From assembly GCA_963565915.1 (NCBI GenBank), contig OY751492.1:310001-374000 (forward strand): a stretch of 64,000 bases of DNA, written 5' to 3'. The notes beneath the pieces are model-generated. The model had not been told where the DNA came from and did no database searches. It worked only from the letters and a program-made list of their open reading frames with translations. The stretch comes from Entoloma clypeatum (lineage: Eukaryota; Basidiomycota; Agaricomycetes; Agaricales; Entolomataceae). Position numbers and translations under genes: made by a program. Each line of letters begins with the position of its first letter. Position 1 is the first letter of the stretch. Shown piece by piece: positions 51,624 to 62,186 of this stretch.

Positions 51624-51833
51624 TGTTGAAGTTCCACCTGGGTGCTAGCCACAGGCGTACTGAGCAACACAGCTACAGTGTGGAAGTACTCTACTTAACC
51701 GTTCTAGCCACTTACATGGTTTGGGAGGGTGAGGCTGGTGAGAGCAGTTGAGGCTGATGAGAGCGATGGAGCTGGTTAAGAGTCAAGAGACAACTTATTG
51801 ATATTGACAGTTTCCTGGTCTTATATACCGTAC
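51624..51833 (-). repeat. copia-A3 5' LTR, truncated (210 of 312 bp)
   Basis: Keeps the 3' two thirds of the LTR, including TATATAAG-like sequence near 51821. The first 100 or so bases (ATTAG repeats) are replaced by minisatellite sequence at 51834. Confidence 0.85.
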
Positions 51834-52263
51834 CTTGACACCGTTGGGCCGTTGGGCACATGTCGTGGCAGGTGTGGGGTGCTGTATGATGCGAAGGGAG
51901 GCCGTTACACAGGACGGAAGGGTGCTGGGTGTGAGTCAATGGCATTGGGGACGTGAGGTGGCCATTGGGCATGAGGGGCAGCTGGTGCAGCCATTGGGCA
52001 AGCAAGGCGGTTGTTGGGCATTAGAGGGGCTATGGGGCACTAGTCGGGGCAGTTGGGCAAGAGGGGCAGCTGTTGGGGACATGAGACGGCCATTGGGTGT
52101 GAAAGGCGGCTGTTGTGTGTGGGTTGACGGCATTGAGGGCAAAGGGATGGTGTGGTGTGGGTCAATGGCGGTGGATGCAAGTCAGGACCATTGTTGATGG
52201 CATTGGGCATGAAAGATGGCTGTTGGGCGTGGGTTGACAGTGTTGAGGACAAAGGGATGCCAT
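51834..52263. repeat. GGCCGTTGGGC minisatellite, array 3 (left part)
   Basis: Degenerate units of about 20-30 bases, reverse-complement sense of the 38090 array. It is continued at 53350-53530 after the MITE-like insertion. Ends with GATGCCAT, the left target duplication of that insertion. Confidence 0.7.
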
Positions 52264-53341
52264 TAGGCAATGGCACGGGTACTCCCGCGGGTACGACAAC
52301 GCCGACCCGTACCTGTACCCGCACGGGTAGCAACCCGTCGACCCGCAGGTAGATGCAGCACAGGTACGCGCGGGTACCAACGGGTTCGGGTTCCCGCGTG
52401 GGTGTTCGCAGTAGAAAAAACATGTATTTAAACTACCAAAAAAAAAACTACGAGACGCATGCGGGATGCACACATTATACTACACCCTGCTGGGGACTTG
52501 TTGTCCCCAGCCCCATCCTCCCAGCCCCACTCTTCTCCTCCAGGTGTGAGTGGGGCATGATGCGTGGCCATTCAGGGCAGTGGGCGCAAGTGGTGGCGGC
52601 CGGTGGGTGTGTGTGGGGGCTGGTGGGCACGAGAGGTGCCCATTGGGGCGAGTGGCAGCCGTTGGGCATGCAGTTGGGCGCGTGTGGCGGCTGGTGGGCG
52701 CAAGACGTGTCGTTGGGGCGAGTGGCGGCCATTGGGCATGTGTGGCGGCCGTTGGGGCGAGTGGCAGCTGTTGGGCATGTATGGGGGCGGCCGTTGGGCG
52801 CGTGTGGGGGCCGGTGGGGGCGAGTGGCGGCAGTTGGTCATGTGTGGGGGTGGTTGGGCGCGAGTGGCGGCCGTTGGGCATGTGGGGGGGCGGTTGGGTG
52901 CTAGAGGTGTTCGTTGGGGTGCTAGACGGCCATTAGGTGGCATTGGCAGGCGAGACACAGCCATTCAGGGTGGTGGGCGCGAGTGGTGGCCATTGGGCAC
53001 ATATGGGGGGGCGTTAGGTGCATGTGGGGACCGTTGGGCACGAGAGGTGCCCGTTGGGTGGCAAGAGACGGTCGTTGGCGTGAGAGATGGCCGTTGGGCA
53101 GTAGTGGGGGTGAGATGTGACCGTTGAGAGCAGCAGACAGCCGTTGGGTGTTTGGGCAAGAGCCAGCCTTGGGCACCAGGTGTGGGCATTGGCGAAGAGT
53201 CCTGAGGGAGTGCCACGTCAGAGCGTGACATGTGATGGGTACTGCCAGGGGTCATGGGTTGCGAAAACACGACCGTACCCGGACCCATGGATACCCGTAC
53301 CCGTGACCCGCACGGGTTATCCGTACCCGCACTATTGCCTA
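52264..53341 (+). mobile_element. MITE-like TIR element, complete copy (1078 bp, 8-bp duplication)
   Basis: The left end TAGGCAATGGCACGGGTAC matches the reverse complement of the right end (TAGGCAATAGTGCGGGTAC) with three mismatches. It is flanked by GATGCCAT (52256-52263 and 53342-53349), an 8-bp duplication typical of hAT transposons. Inside are a GC-rich block of GGGTACC/CGCGGGT motifs, a segment with GTTCGCAGTAGAAAAAACATG, a 21-bp tandem array (52570-53120; unit like GAGTGGCGGCCGTTGGGCATG) and a right block with GAGTGCCACGTCAGAGCGTG. No transposase. A second copy lies at 15772-16816. Confidence 0.75.
52570..53120. repeat. 21-bp minisatellite inside the MITE-like element
   Basis: About 25 units close to 21 bases. 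Because 21 is divisible by three, long open frames with seven-residue periodicity arise on both strands; they are not genes. Confidence 0.72.
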
Positions 53342-53349
53342 GATGCCAT

Positions 53350-53530
53350 TGGGCATGAGTCGGGACCGTTGGGTGCAAAGAGACGCTGTTGGACACAAAG
53401 GGATGCCATTGGGCATGAAAGGTGGTCGTTGGGCACAAGAGAGGGCTGTTGGGCACACAAATGGGCTGTTGGGCATGAGTGGTGGCCATTATGTGAGTAG
53501 TGGCCGTTGGGCAGATGTGGTGGCCGGGTG
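53350..53530. repeat. GGCCGTTGGGC minisatellite, array 3 (right part)
   Basis: Continues the array interrupted at 52264, with units such as GGGATGCCATTGGGCATGAA. Confidence 0.68.
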
Positions 53531-54345
53531 GAGTGGTGGTGGGGATAAACAAAGGGTGGGAAGCTTTTGCTGGCAGTTATGGTTCGACTTTCAGTGATTG
53601 CCGAGCATGCTTGGCATCAATGCTGAGCCATGCGTGTCATTGAAAATTGTGCCCTCGATGCCCAAACTGTGGCACCAAAACCCACAAAAATGATTCTTAC
53701 CTTATGTAAACATATTTAGAAACCCATAGGAAGTATATATAGAGTTATATACATGAGCTATGGATGGTAGAAAGTTGGTGCTCCAAATTGATGCATCAAA
53801 ACACAATGTAAATCGTGATGAACAGTGTGGCATGGTGTTTTCAAACATAAAAAACAACATTTTCTAGCTTCCTCCTTTGCACAACATTTGTACTCTAAAT
53901 ATACTATACATATGCTATTGAAACAGTGTATGTAAACCTATTCAGACCCTTCAAATAAAATTAAAGGACTTGATGAGGTGAATATGAGCAAAATAGGTCG
54001 AAAATTTGACCAAATCTTTTTGTTTCAGCTTTGGATTCTCCTCATTCAAGGGATCTCACAGCACATTTGTTTTTCAAATTTGGCTCATTCATTAGGGAGA
54101 TATAACACTTTTACTGAAATCTGCACATTTCATTATTTCTATCTTATCTGGACTTATAAAAATTATACAAAGTGCATCAGAAGGTGAATACATATCTATT
54201 TACTGTATAAGTTCTATCACTTCCAACTATTATTAGACCATGAGGAAGGCACTGCGCGCACCTGCAGGATGCATTTTGCACATTGTTGACTATTATTTGG
54301 TGTAGAGCACAGCACCTCTATGACTTAAAATCTGTGGCATCATTC
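53531..54345. repeat. R2 and associated segment, copy 2 (inverted)
   Basis: The reverse complement of 53575-53750 matches 15335-15585, and that of about 53800-54340 matches about 14450-15000. The adjacent minisatellite corresponds too, so the whole block is an inverted counterpart of 14450-15772. Undoing the inferred inversion would put both copies in the same orientation. Non-coding. Confidence 0.6.
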
Positions 54346-54449
54346 CATAAAATCAACACATATTTATTGACATATGATACTCTGCTATATAATTGATATA
54401 GTCTGTAAGCTGACTTCCTCCTGTGTAGCCATATTAAGGAGAAATGCAA

Positions 54450-56144
54450 TGCATTCCACATTCTTCTGGACATCGTGATAGTTTGATATTCCCATGTTTC
54501 CAATCAATTTCCGGGTTGTGGCATTTCAACCAGGTGTGTCCCACAATAATTTTAGCTTTCCCTAAGTTACACGCCTCAAACACCGCTATTTCCACATGCC
54601 CCTTGTGTCGCATAGCCAGAACTGCTTCATGAGTGATTGAGCCTCCTTAGTTAAGTGTGCCATCCACATTGTCCACCCAAATAGGAAATGGTAATTCCCT
54701 TAATTTAATGTTGTTTTTCTTGGCGAAGTTCACATCAATGAACATTCCTGTCGCCCCTGAGTCCAGTAAAGCTTCCACATTGAAAGTACATTTGTCCTGC
54801 AGTGTTTCCAGCGTGATCTTCATCATGAGCTCCTTTTCCATAGAAGCTGATCTAATAAATGATGGTTCCCCCATTGAGTCCATTTGCCTATTTAAATTAT
54901 CTGATTCTTCTGAACAGGGAATTAAGCATTCGTCCATAAGGGCCGAACCAAGCCTCATTTCCAAGGACTCCCCAATGATATAGTTTACAAGTGTATCTAA
55001 ATCTGATTTATCTTTTTTTTGGTTTTTCTCTCCTAGGTTTATCTAATAGTATTTTATTGTACGTAACTGCTGCGTCCGAAAGTTTCTGAAACCAAGATTT
55101 TACAGTGTCCTTATGTATATAAGAGTCTATAGGCAATTGTTTGTAATGAGCCAGCAGGGGAATTACTGGTTGATGTTTACAAAACCCTGCTGCCCTGCAG
55201 CTTGTCCATTGGGATTCAGCGCAAGCGCGCTATTCACACCCATTTGTCCATTTGTGGCTTGATGTGTTTGACGCCTTGCCGTTATCTGTCTCAGAGTTTC
55301 TTCCTCCTCGTGCTCATCAATTTGTTCGATCATTGCTGCTTGTCCCCGGTGCTGCAGCTGCCTGCAATCTCAGGCAAAATGCCCCTGTCCATCACAGTTA
55401 TAGCAGTTACCAGGAGCTCGTCACTGGTTCCTGTCAATGTTCATCGCGTTCAGATCACATCATTGTTGCTGCTGACCGTTTTGCTGGGGATGGTACCCCC
55501 CATTCTGTTGTTGCCCAAAGGGCCTTCCGAAATTATTCTGGCCTTGCGGCCGCGGTGCTTGCTGATTCTGGGGGTGATTTTCCCATTGGTTCCCTTGTCT
55601 TTGAGGTCCCTGCCTCATTCCTTGCCTCATGGCATAATTTTCTTCAGCCCTTCCGATGGCTGAGATTTCTTCAACAGTTTCCTGCATGGTGTCCTGCCAC
55701 CTTCCTTGCTGAAACAATTGTTGTATAATTGAGTCCCGGGCATTTCTCTCTAATAAGGAAATCCCATGATGATCCTCAATTTTCTCTTTGATCGCCAGTG
55801 TTCCAAACTGCGTGATCCAGTCGTCTGTCTTTATCTGGTTCTGTTTGAACCCCTCAATCTTTGCTCTGGCCCATTCCACTTCAGTGGTAGGGCAAAACCT
55901 CGTGGTAATCTCATAGACCAAGTTTCGATATGTTGGCCAATTATTCGATTCCATGCATTGGATGAGTTGTGTCTCCCCATATGTTCCTGCAATCAGTCCA
56001 TCTAATCGGGACCAGACTGCGATACAGATTTTGTCATCCCCATGTAACAAATCTCAATTTACTCAGATCCACATGAGCATTTTCACCCACCATCCCAAAA
56101 ACAGGGGTCGGGATCCATTATATTTGCCGGGATCTGCAGCTATT
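54450..56144 (-). pseudogene. GypC gag and protease (second gypsy family)
   Basis: The minus-strand reading starts below 56144 with IAADPGKYNGS and continues through LLHGDDKICIAVWSRLDG, FCPTTEVEWARAKIEGF and GRAEENYAMRQGM. Then come a Gln/Asn-rich linker and a knuckle (CYNCDGQGHFA then a stop then DC, near 55375). The protease has ALLDSGATGMFIDVNFAKKN (about 54770) and IIVGHTWLKCHNPEIDW (about 54500). RT and downstream parts are absent: homology ends at about 54450. Several stops are present. A gypsy family different from G1-G4. Its first part is at 41501-41725 across the inversion. Confidence 0.82.
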
Positions 56145-56889
56145 TCAAAAGAGCCTCACAGACGATCAGAAGATTCTTGCGGTGCTATCCCGCATGATGG
56201 AAGGGTCCGGCAGACACTGGGCCAGTAACAAGTTAGATGCTCTTGCCGTTGACAACGAGAACATCACCTGGCTAGGTTTTTCCGATGATATCGCCACACG
56301 ATTCTCCATGGCCAACAAGTCGGTCGCTGCCAAAGCAAGACTCAAAGTCCTGAAACAAGAGAAACGTACCGTTGATGAATTCTTGGATGAATTTGAAGAA
56401 CTCTTGAAGCTGTCAAACCTTGGCAAAGAAACTGGGAAATACATCCTAGAGAAGAACGTCAACCGCAGAATCTCTGAACAAGTGGCTAGCGATGGCAAGA
56501 CATACACCGATTACGCAAAGGAGATCCGAAAAAAGGGACGACAGATGGAAGGACACGCACTGGTCATCTGAGGTGGCGGCGACATGTGCACCGGATTGGG
56601 TACCACTTATGGTGGTCAGGGCAAAGCCATGGAAATCGACAAAGCAGGAGTAGCCTGTTGCTACAACTGTCAACGCTTCGGTCATCTGGCTAAAGACTGT
56701 AGCACTCCAAAGAAGAAAGATGGTCGCAAATGTTTCAACTGTGACCAAGAAGGCCATCTCGCGCACAACTGCCGCAAGCCGAAGAAGAACTCTGGAAGGG
56801 TTAGAAAGGTGTCCGAGGAAGATAGCGAGAATGATGAAACCACAATCTTAGAAGCCGATGAGAAGGATTTTCCCGAAGGGTCCGATTAA
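56145..56889 (+). pseudogene. G4 gag, C-terminal part
   Basis: Continues KSLTDDQKILAVLSRMMEGSG, FLDEFEELLKLSNLG, then a TGA at 56569-56571 (CGA in G3), the knuckles CYNCQRFGHLAKDC and CFNCDQEGHLAHNC, and an acidic tail ending at 56887-56889. The end keeps the G2-like GATTAAACGACG, so gag and pol overlap as in G2. Confidence 0.86.
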
Positions 56890-56939
56890 ACGACGCTAAG
56901 TCGCGACCCTTATCTATTAAACGGACTTGCTTGCCTTGT

Positions 56940-59900
56940 ATGACTGCAGACAATAGAACCTATGTCATCCCTGCCAAGCGAGCCGCTGCGTCGACTAAGA
57001 TTGTGAAGGGAGATAAACCTCCGAAAAGACGAGAAATCAGGCTGTTGGCTGAGCTCAAAACACGACAAGGACCAAAGGTTATCCGACCTGAGGTTGACAG
57101 CGGATGTGAACGCACATGCATCCATCCCAGAATAGTACGCAAACAGAACCTCCCCACGCGAGGAATACCACCCATAGCAATTCTAAATGCGGATGGATCA
57201 CCAAATCGACAACAGAAAGCGAGCCAACTTGCCGAAGTCAAACTGGATTTGGGAGCACATCAGGAAACCATGGAAGCAATGGTACTGGACATTGGGAGAA
57301 TGGACATGCTCTTGGGACATGACTGGTTGGTACACCACAACCCCACAATCAATTGGACAACCGGCGCGGTAACATTTAACCGGTGCCCAACAACATGTCG
57401 AACCAAACACTCGGATTTTAGGATTAACCTTAATGGTCGCAAACACCGGGTTCGCATGGTTGAGGTGCGTGACAAAGATGCACCCAAAAAGTCGGATCAG
57501 AAATGGAAGCCTGGAGACCCTATCTTGGAAGCTGTCACTCCCACACCACCTCCCACAACCAAACGACCCTCATATGTTGAACGATTTGCTCATCTTTTCG
57601 AGAAAGAGAACTTTGATAAGATCCCAAAGGAGAGGGAATGGGACCATGGTATCAAACTTACACCGGACGCACCAAAGGAACTAGGGGGAAATACATATCC
57701 TATGACGCAAAAGGAACAAGAGGAATTGGACGCATTCATTGACGAGGGTCTAGCAACAGGAAAGATCCACCTGTCCAAATCCCCTTATGCCTCCCCTTGC
57801 TTCTTCATCAACAAGAAGGATGGCTCCAAACGATTGGTACAAGATTACCGCATGGTCAATAAATTCACGGTCAAAGACAAGTTCCCACTCCCACGAATAT
57901 CCGATCTCTTGGACGTACTGAAAGATGCGGTCTACTTCAATAAAATGGACATCATGTGGGGCTATAACAACGTCCGGATTAAGGAGGGCAATGAATGGAA
58001 AGCTGCCTTCCTCACCAGTCGAGGATTGTTCGAACCATTGGTCATGTTTTTCGGTCTTTGCAACTCCCCGGGAACGTTCTCTCGAATGATGGCTAGTCTA
58101 TTCCAGGACCAGATCCGCCGACGTATCTGCGTGATCTACATGGATGACATCGTGGTTATCGGTAAAACCAAGGAAGAACTCACGTGAAACACTGAAGAAA
58201 TCCTACAGATCCTATCGGACAATGATTTGTTCCTAAAGGAGAAGAAGTGTTTATGGGAAGTAACGAAATGTCCTATATTGGGATATGTGGTGGGTGAGGG
58301 ACGTGTTGAGATGGAAACTGAGAAGGTGGATACAATTCGAAACTGGCGAGCACCCACATCAAAAAAGGAAGTTCAGAAGTTCCTTGGATTTGCTAACTTC
58401 TATCGACGATTTATTGAAGGGTACTCAAACATTGCAAAGCCTCTCACCACGCTCACAGGCGGTACGGCATTTACTTGGGGACCAACAGAGCAGCAAGCTT
58501 TTGAAGGTCTCATATGGGCAATTACATCGGCACCAGTCTTGGCATTACCAAAACCAGAGGGACAGTTCAGGGTTGAAACCGATGCATCGGGCTATGCAAT
58601 TGGAGCAGTACTCTCTCAGAAGCAAGACAACAAATGGCACCCCATCATGTTCTTGTCGCGGACCATGTCTGCGGCCGAACAGAATTACGAGATATACGAC
58701 AAGGAACTCCTGGCAGTCGTGGAAGCATTGAAAGATTGGAGACACTATCTGCTTGAAGCCAGGGAACGTTTTGAGATCTTGACCGATCACAAGAACCTGG
58801 AATATTTCCGTCGTCCTCAGGACCTAAATCAACGACAGCGACGCTGGAAAATGAAGTTACAAGACTATGACTTCGAATTACGGCATGTGCCCGGCAAGAC
58901 CAATGTGAAAGCGGACATCCTGTCACGCTTACCCTGGTATGAAGCGGAACTCGAACCACAGGACAGTGACCAAATGCTCTATTCTTGAAACGGTTGGAAT
59001 CAGAAGATGTGGTACAAATGGAGATGTTCACGGAGGAACAATTCTTTGAAGGGGGTGAAACATCTGATTCCATCAAAATTGGAAACGTCATGACCATCGA
59101 AAATCCGTGGATCGCACGCATCAAGGGTTCAAACCGCATGGAGACAGAAGTAGCCCAGGGTCTAAAGAAGAATCCTCATTGGTATCAACAGGAAAACGGC
59201 ATCACATATGCAGGCAAACGAGTCTATGTCCCGCCAGACCCACAATTACGACAAGAATTGATGTTTGAGTCACATGATGCACCAGTGGCTGGACATCCAG
59301 GACAGTACCGGACACATGAACTCCTCACTCGCATCTACTGGTGGCCTACCATACTGCATGATGTGAAGAAGTACGTGAAGGGTTGCAACACTTGTCAACG
59401 CAACAAGATTAACCGACAAAAGCGACATGCTCCGCTACATCCCCATGCAGCACCAAGTCACCCATGGGAAGACATAGGAATCGACGTCGTGGGACCAATA
59501 CCAGAATCTGATGGAAAAAACGCAATTCTGGTCATCACGGATAGACATTCGAAGATGCTTCACCTCATTCCAACAACCGTGGAACTATCAGCTGAAGAAT
59601 TAGCCAAGATCTATCGGGATCAGATATGGAAGCTTCATGGGATCCCCAAGAAGATCATCAGCGATAGGGGACCGCAGTTCGCTGCGAAGTCCATGGAGAT
59701 ACTCTGCCGCATGTTAGGGATCAAGAGGAACCTGTCCACCGCATACCACCCACAAACTGATGGACAGGCCGAGCGATTGCATCAGGAAACGGAAGCATTC
59801 TTACGAAACTTTGTCAACCATCTACAGGATGATTGGGCTGAATGGATCGCAATCGCAGAGTTCCAGTACAATGACAAAGAACATCAGGCAACGAAGCACA

Positions 59901-60529
59901 CCCCATTCTACCTCAACTATGGTTTACATCCGTGGAAGGGAGAGCTCATGTTAGAAGATACTAATCCAGCTGCCAACGACTTCTTGAAAAAACTCAAACA
60001 GGCACAAGAAGAAGCCAATGCTGCGCTGAAACAAGCACAGGATCAGATGAAGAAGACAGTTGACACACGGCGAAGTCCGTCTCGGGACTACCACATCGGA
60101 GACAAGGTGTGGCTGGAAGGGACTAACATCAGGACCGATCGACCCTCAAAGAAACTTGATGCACTCCGACATGGACCATTCAAAGTCCTAGAGAAGAAAG
60201 GAGCTAGCGCGTACCTTCTTGATCTTCCAAAGACTTGGAAGATGATTCACCCTGTGTTCAACGAGACCCTGTTGTCACCATATGAAACTCCGAAGTACGC
60301 CATCCAGAAAAAGAAACCAGCCCCTGATCCGATCATCGTCGAAGGACGAGAAGAGTACCATGTGTCTACAATCCTAGACTCTTGAAAGTTCCACGGAAAG
60401 ATCCAGTACCTCATCCAGTGGGAAGGATATGGTCCAGAAGAGAATACATGGGAACCTCGAACTAATGTTCAGAACGCTCAAGATTTGATCCGTGATTTCC
60501 ATCGGCAGAACCCGTCTCGTCCACAATAA
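56940..60529 (+). pseudogene. G4 pol
   Basis: ATG at 56940 (MTADNRTYVIPAKR). Stops: TGA 58185-58187 (shared with G3), the 10-base deletion near 58981 (shared with G3) and TGA 60383-60385 within the chromodomain (CGA in G2). Protease DSG, RT IYMDD, RNase H, zinc finger (one Cys position reads GCNTC), SDRGPQFAAKSM, HPQTDGQAERL and chromodomain [17 protein letters not shown] are recognisable. The frame ends TAA at 60527-60529. Confidence 0.91.
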
Positions 60530-60662
60530 AAGACGAGTTCTCAAAACCCATGGCAGTATCGACCTCATCAGTCAACCACACACCGAGTTTCCTGCTCTAG
60601 TCTTCTCCCTGCCCAATATAGCCACCCCATTCTTCTTTTACCTCTCAACCATCCTCACCGCC

Positions 60663-61034
60663 ATGTCAAACACCATCGTCACCTCCACCTCCACCACCGA
60701 CATCAACCCCGCCATCGCCGCCCTTATGAACGAAGCGCTCTCCATGAGAGACCAAATCCATGCCCTTGAAACTTCCCTCGCCGATCTCCTTCATCGCCAG
60801 ATGAATATCCGACTTCATTTGTTGTCCAATCTCCCCGTCGCCCCAACTCCCGAAGAAAAACAAATTCTCGGGAATTACACCAGCACCCTCGTCATCGAAA
60901 ATCGACGCATTCGGCTGGCCATCAAAGGCCTTGAACTCGCCGTAGCCATCAATGAGGAGTTGATATATGATTGGAGCCTCAAGGAGAGTCCGAACTGGTC
61001 CGATCCCGGCAACAATGAGGGATGGGGACAGTGA
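60663..61034 (+). CDS. G4 ORF3: conserved small protein of unknown function
   Basis: 123 codons (MSNTIVTSTSTTDINPAIAA). The core EALSMRDQIHALETSLADLL, HRQMNIRLH, APTPEEKQILGNYT, ENRRIRLAIKGLELAVAINE and the C-terminal GWGQ match G2 and G3. It starts 134 bases after pol and ends before the polypurine tract. Open although gag and pol of this copy have three stops and a frameshift. Predicted to be mostly helical. No known family recognised. Confidence 0.72.
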   Translation: MSNTIVTSTSTTDINPAIAALMNEALSMRDQIHALETSLADLLHRQMNIRLHLLSNLPVAPTPEEKQILGNYTSTLVIENRRIRLAIKGLELAVAINEELIYDWSLKESPNWSDPGNNEGWGQ

Positions 61035-61068
61035 CTCTGTGAGGACACAGAGCTTGGAGAGGGGAACA

Positions 61069-61475
61069 TGTTACGGACTCTACGGTATGAGGACCACGTC
61101 ATATCTTTTACTTATTGGCCCGACTCGGCGCCCTCTTACTGTATGAACTCACTATGTCTAATGTCTACTTTCGCAACCTTCGATTCCCAGTCTGACTCAT
61201 TACATTACTTCGTCATCCCCTTTAGTATACTTCGCTCCCACGCTGACTCGCTTTCCGCAGTCAGCTTACTCACTGTACATAGCCTTCCGCAGTCGCCTTA
61301 CTCATGCGCACTGCCTTCCGCAGTACTGACTCATCTGCTACCGCCTATAGTCAGTACCTATATAAACCTCTTGTACTGTAGTAGATTCCTTAGATTTAGC
61401 AATCACTTTGCTCTTCGCCTTTCCACTTTCCTGCATACTCTGCCCGAACCTTGGAACAGTTTGTTAAGCATAACA
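61069..61475 (+). repeat. G4 3' LTR (407 bp)
   Basis: TGTTACGGACTCTACGG to GCATAACA, then GTACT (61476-61480). Contains TATATAAA near 61359 and AGATTTAGCAA near 61392, the self-primer. Partner of 42640-43041. Confidence 0.92.
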
Positions 61476-62186
61476 GTACTTGCCGATCATGGAGTTCTGA
61501 TCGACGTCACGCTCCCGTATCAGCACCAGCAGAACGGTAGAGCAGAACAGATAAATCGAACCCTGTGGGAGAAATCTCAGGCCTTGCCCTTCAACACGTG
61601 CTTACCCCCTATGTGGTGGGAATTCTGTTTGGAACATGCAGTGTTTCTCTACAACAGAACCCCCATGCAGCGTCTCGAATGGAATACCCCTTACTTCAGG
61701 GTGACCAATGAGATCCCCAATATGTCAAGCATCAGAGTCTTCGGATGTCAGGCATATGTGTATATCCCAAAGGAAAAATGTAGAAATTCCCTGGAGTCTA
61801 GATCTTGATTGATGATTTATCTCGGATCAAAACCAGGGGTCAAAGGATACCGTTTCATGGATCCTGAGACTAATACAATTTTCATGGGTGGGAAAGCTAT
61901 CTTTGATGAAAGCAAGTACCCTAGATGCCACATCGACCCTTTGCCAGAAAACCATCCAGAAATGGAAAACCCAGAACCGGCTGATGAGTTTGAGGACCTC
62001 ATCCCCGGAAATGATGACAATGACAGTCATTACGAAAAACCTCACGACCCTGTTCCCACTGGACAGGATCACCCTGAATCAGACGATGACTTACCGTCTA
62101 GCGAGCCCGACGATGAACCATGAGTACCCACTCTGGAACCTGAACAAGTACCAGATCGACCGATCAGGGAACGACGAGTTCGGAGA
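61476..62186 (+). pseudogene. copia-A4 integrase C-terminus and hinge
   Basis: DHGVLIDVTLPYQHQQNGRA holds the third catalytic region, followed by INRTLWEKSQALPF and WWEFCLEHAVFLYN. A TGA at 61806-61808 (CGA in A2) precedes GSKPGVKGYRFMDPETNTIF. The acidic hinge ends at a TGA at 62121-62123 (CGA in A2). The frame then continues toward RT. Confidence 0.86.

Larger units (their letters stand above)
43042..51833 (-). mobile_element. Copia-A3, 5' portion of the copia-A3/A4 element, with LINE insertion
   Basis: Minus-strand copia-A: truncated 5' LTR (51833-51624), primer site and leader, gag with a large internal deletion (about 51285), the LINE (44357-50871), then gag C-terminus, protease and integrase to 43042, where G4 begins. 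Its 3' half (integrase C-terminus to 3' LTR) is at 61476-64000 on the plus strand (A4). The target of G4 (GTACT) is in the integrase gene. The LTR is cut at 51833 against minisatellite sequence. Confidence 0.85.
56145..61475 (+). mobile_element. Gypsy G4, 3' portion
   Basis: Rest of gag, pol, ORF3, polypurine tract (about 61056-61068) and 3' LTR (61069-61475), followed by GTACT. It begins within gag exactly where the minus-strand 5' portion at 41726 stops. Pol is almost identical to that of G3 but differs sharply after the pol stop. Stops in gag and pol make it inactive. Confidence 0.9.
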
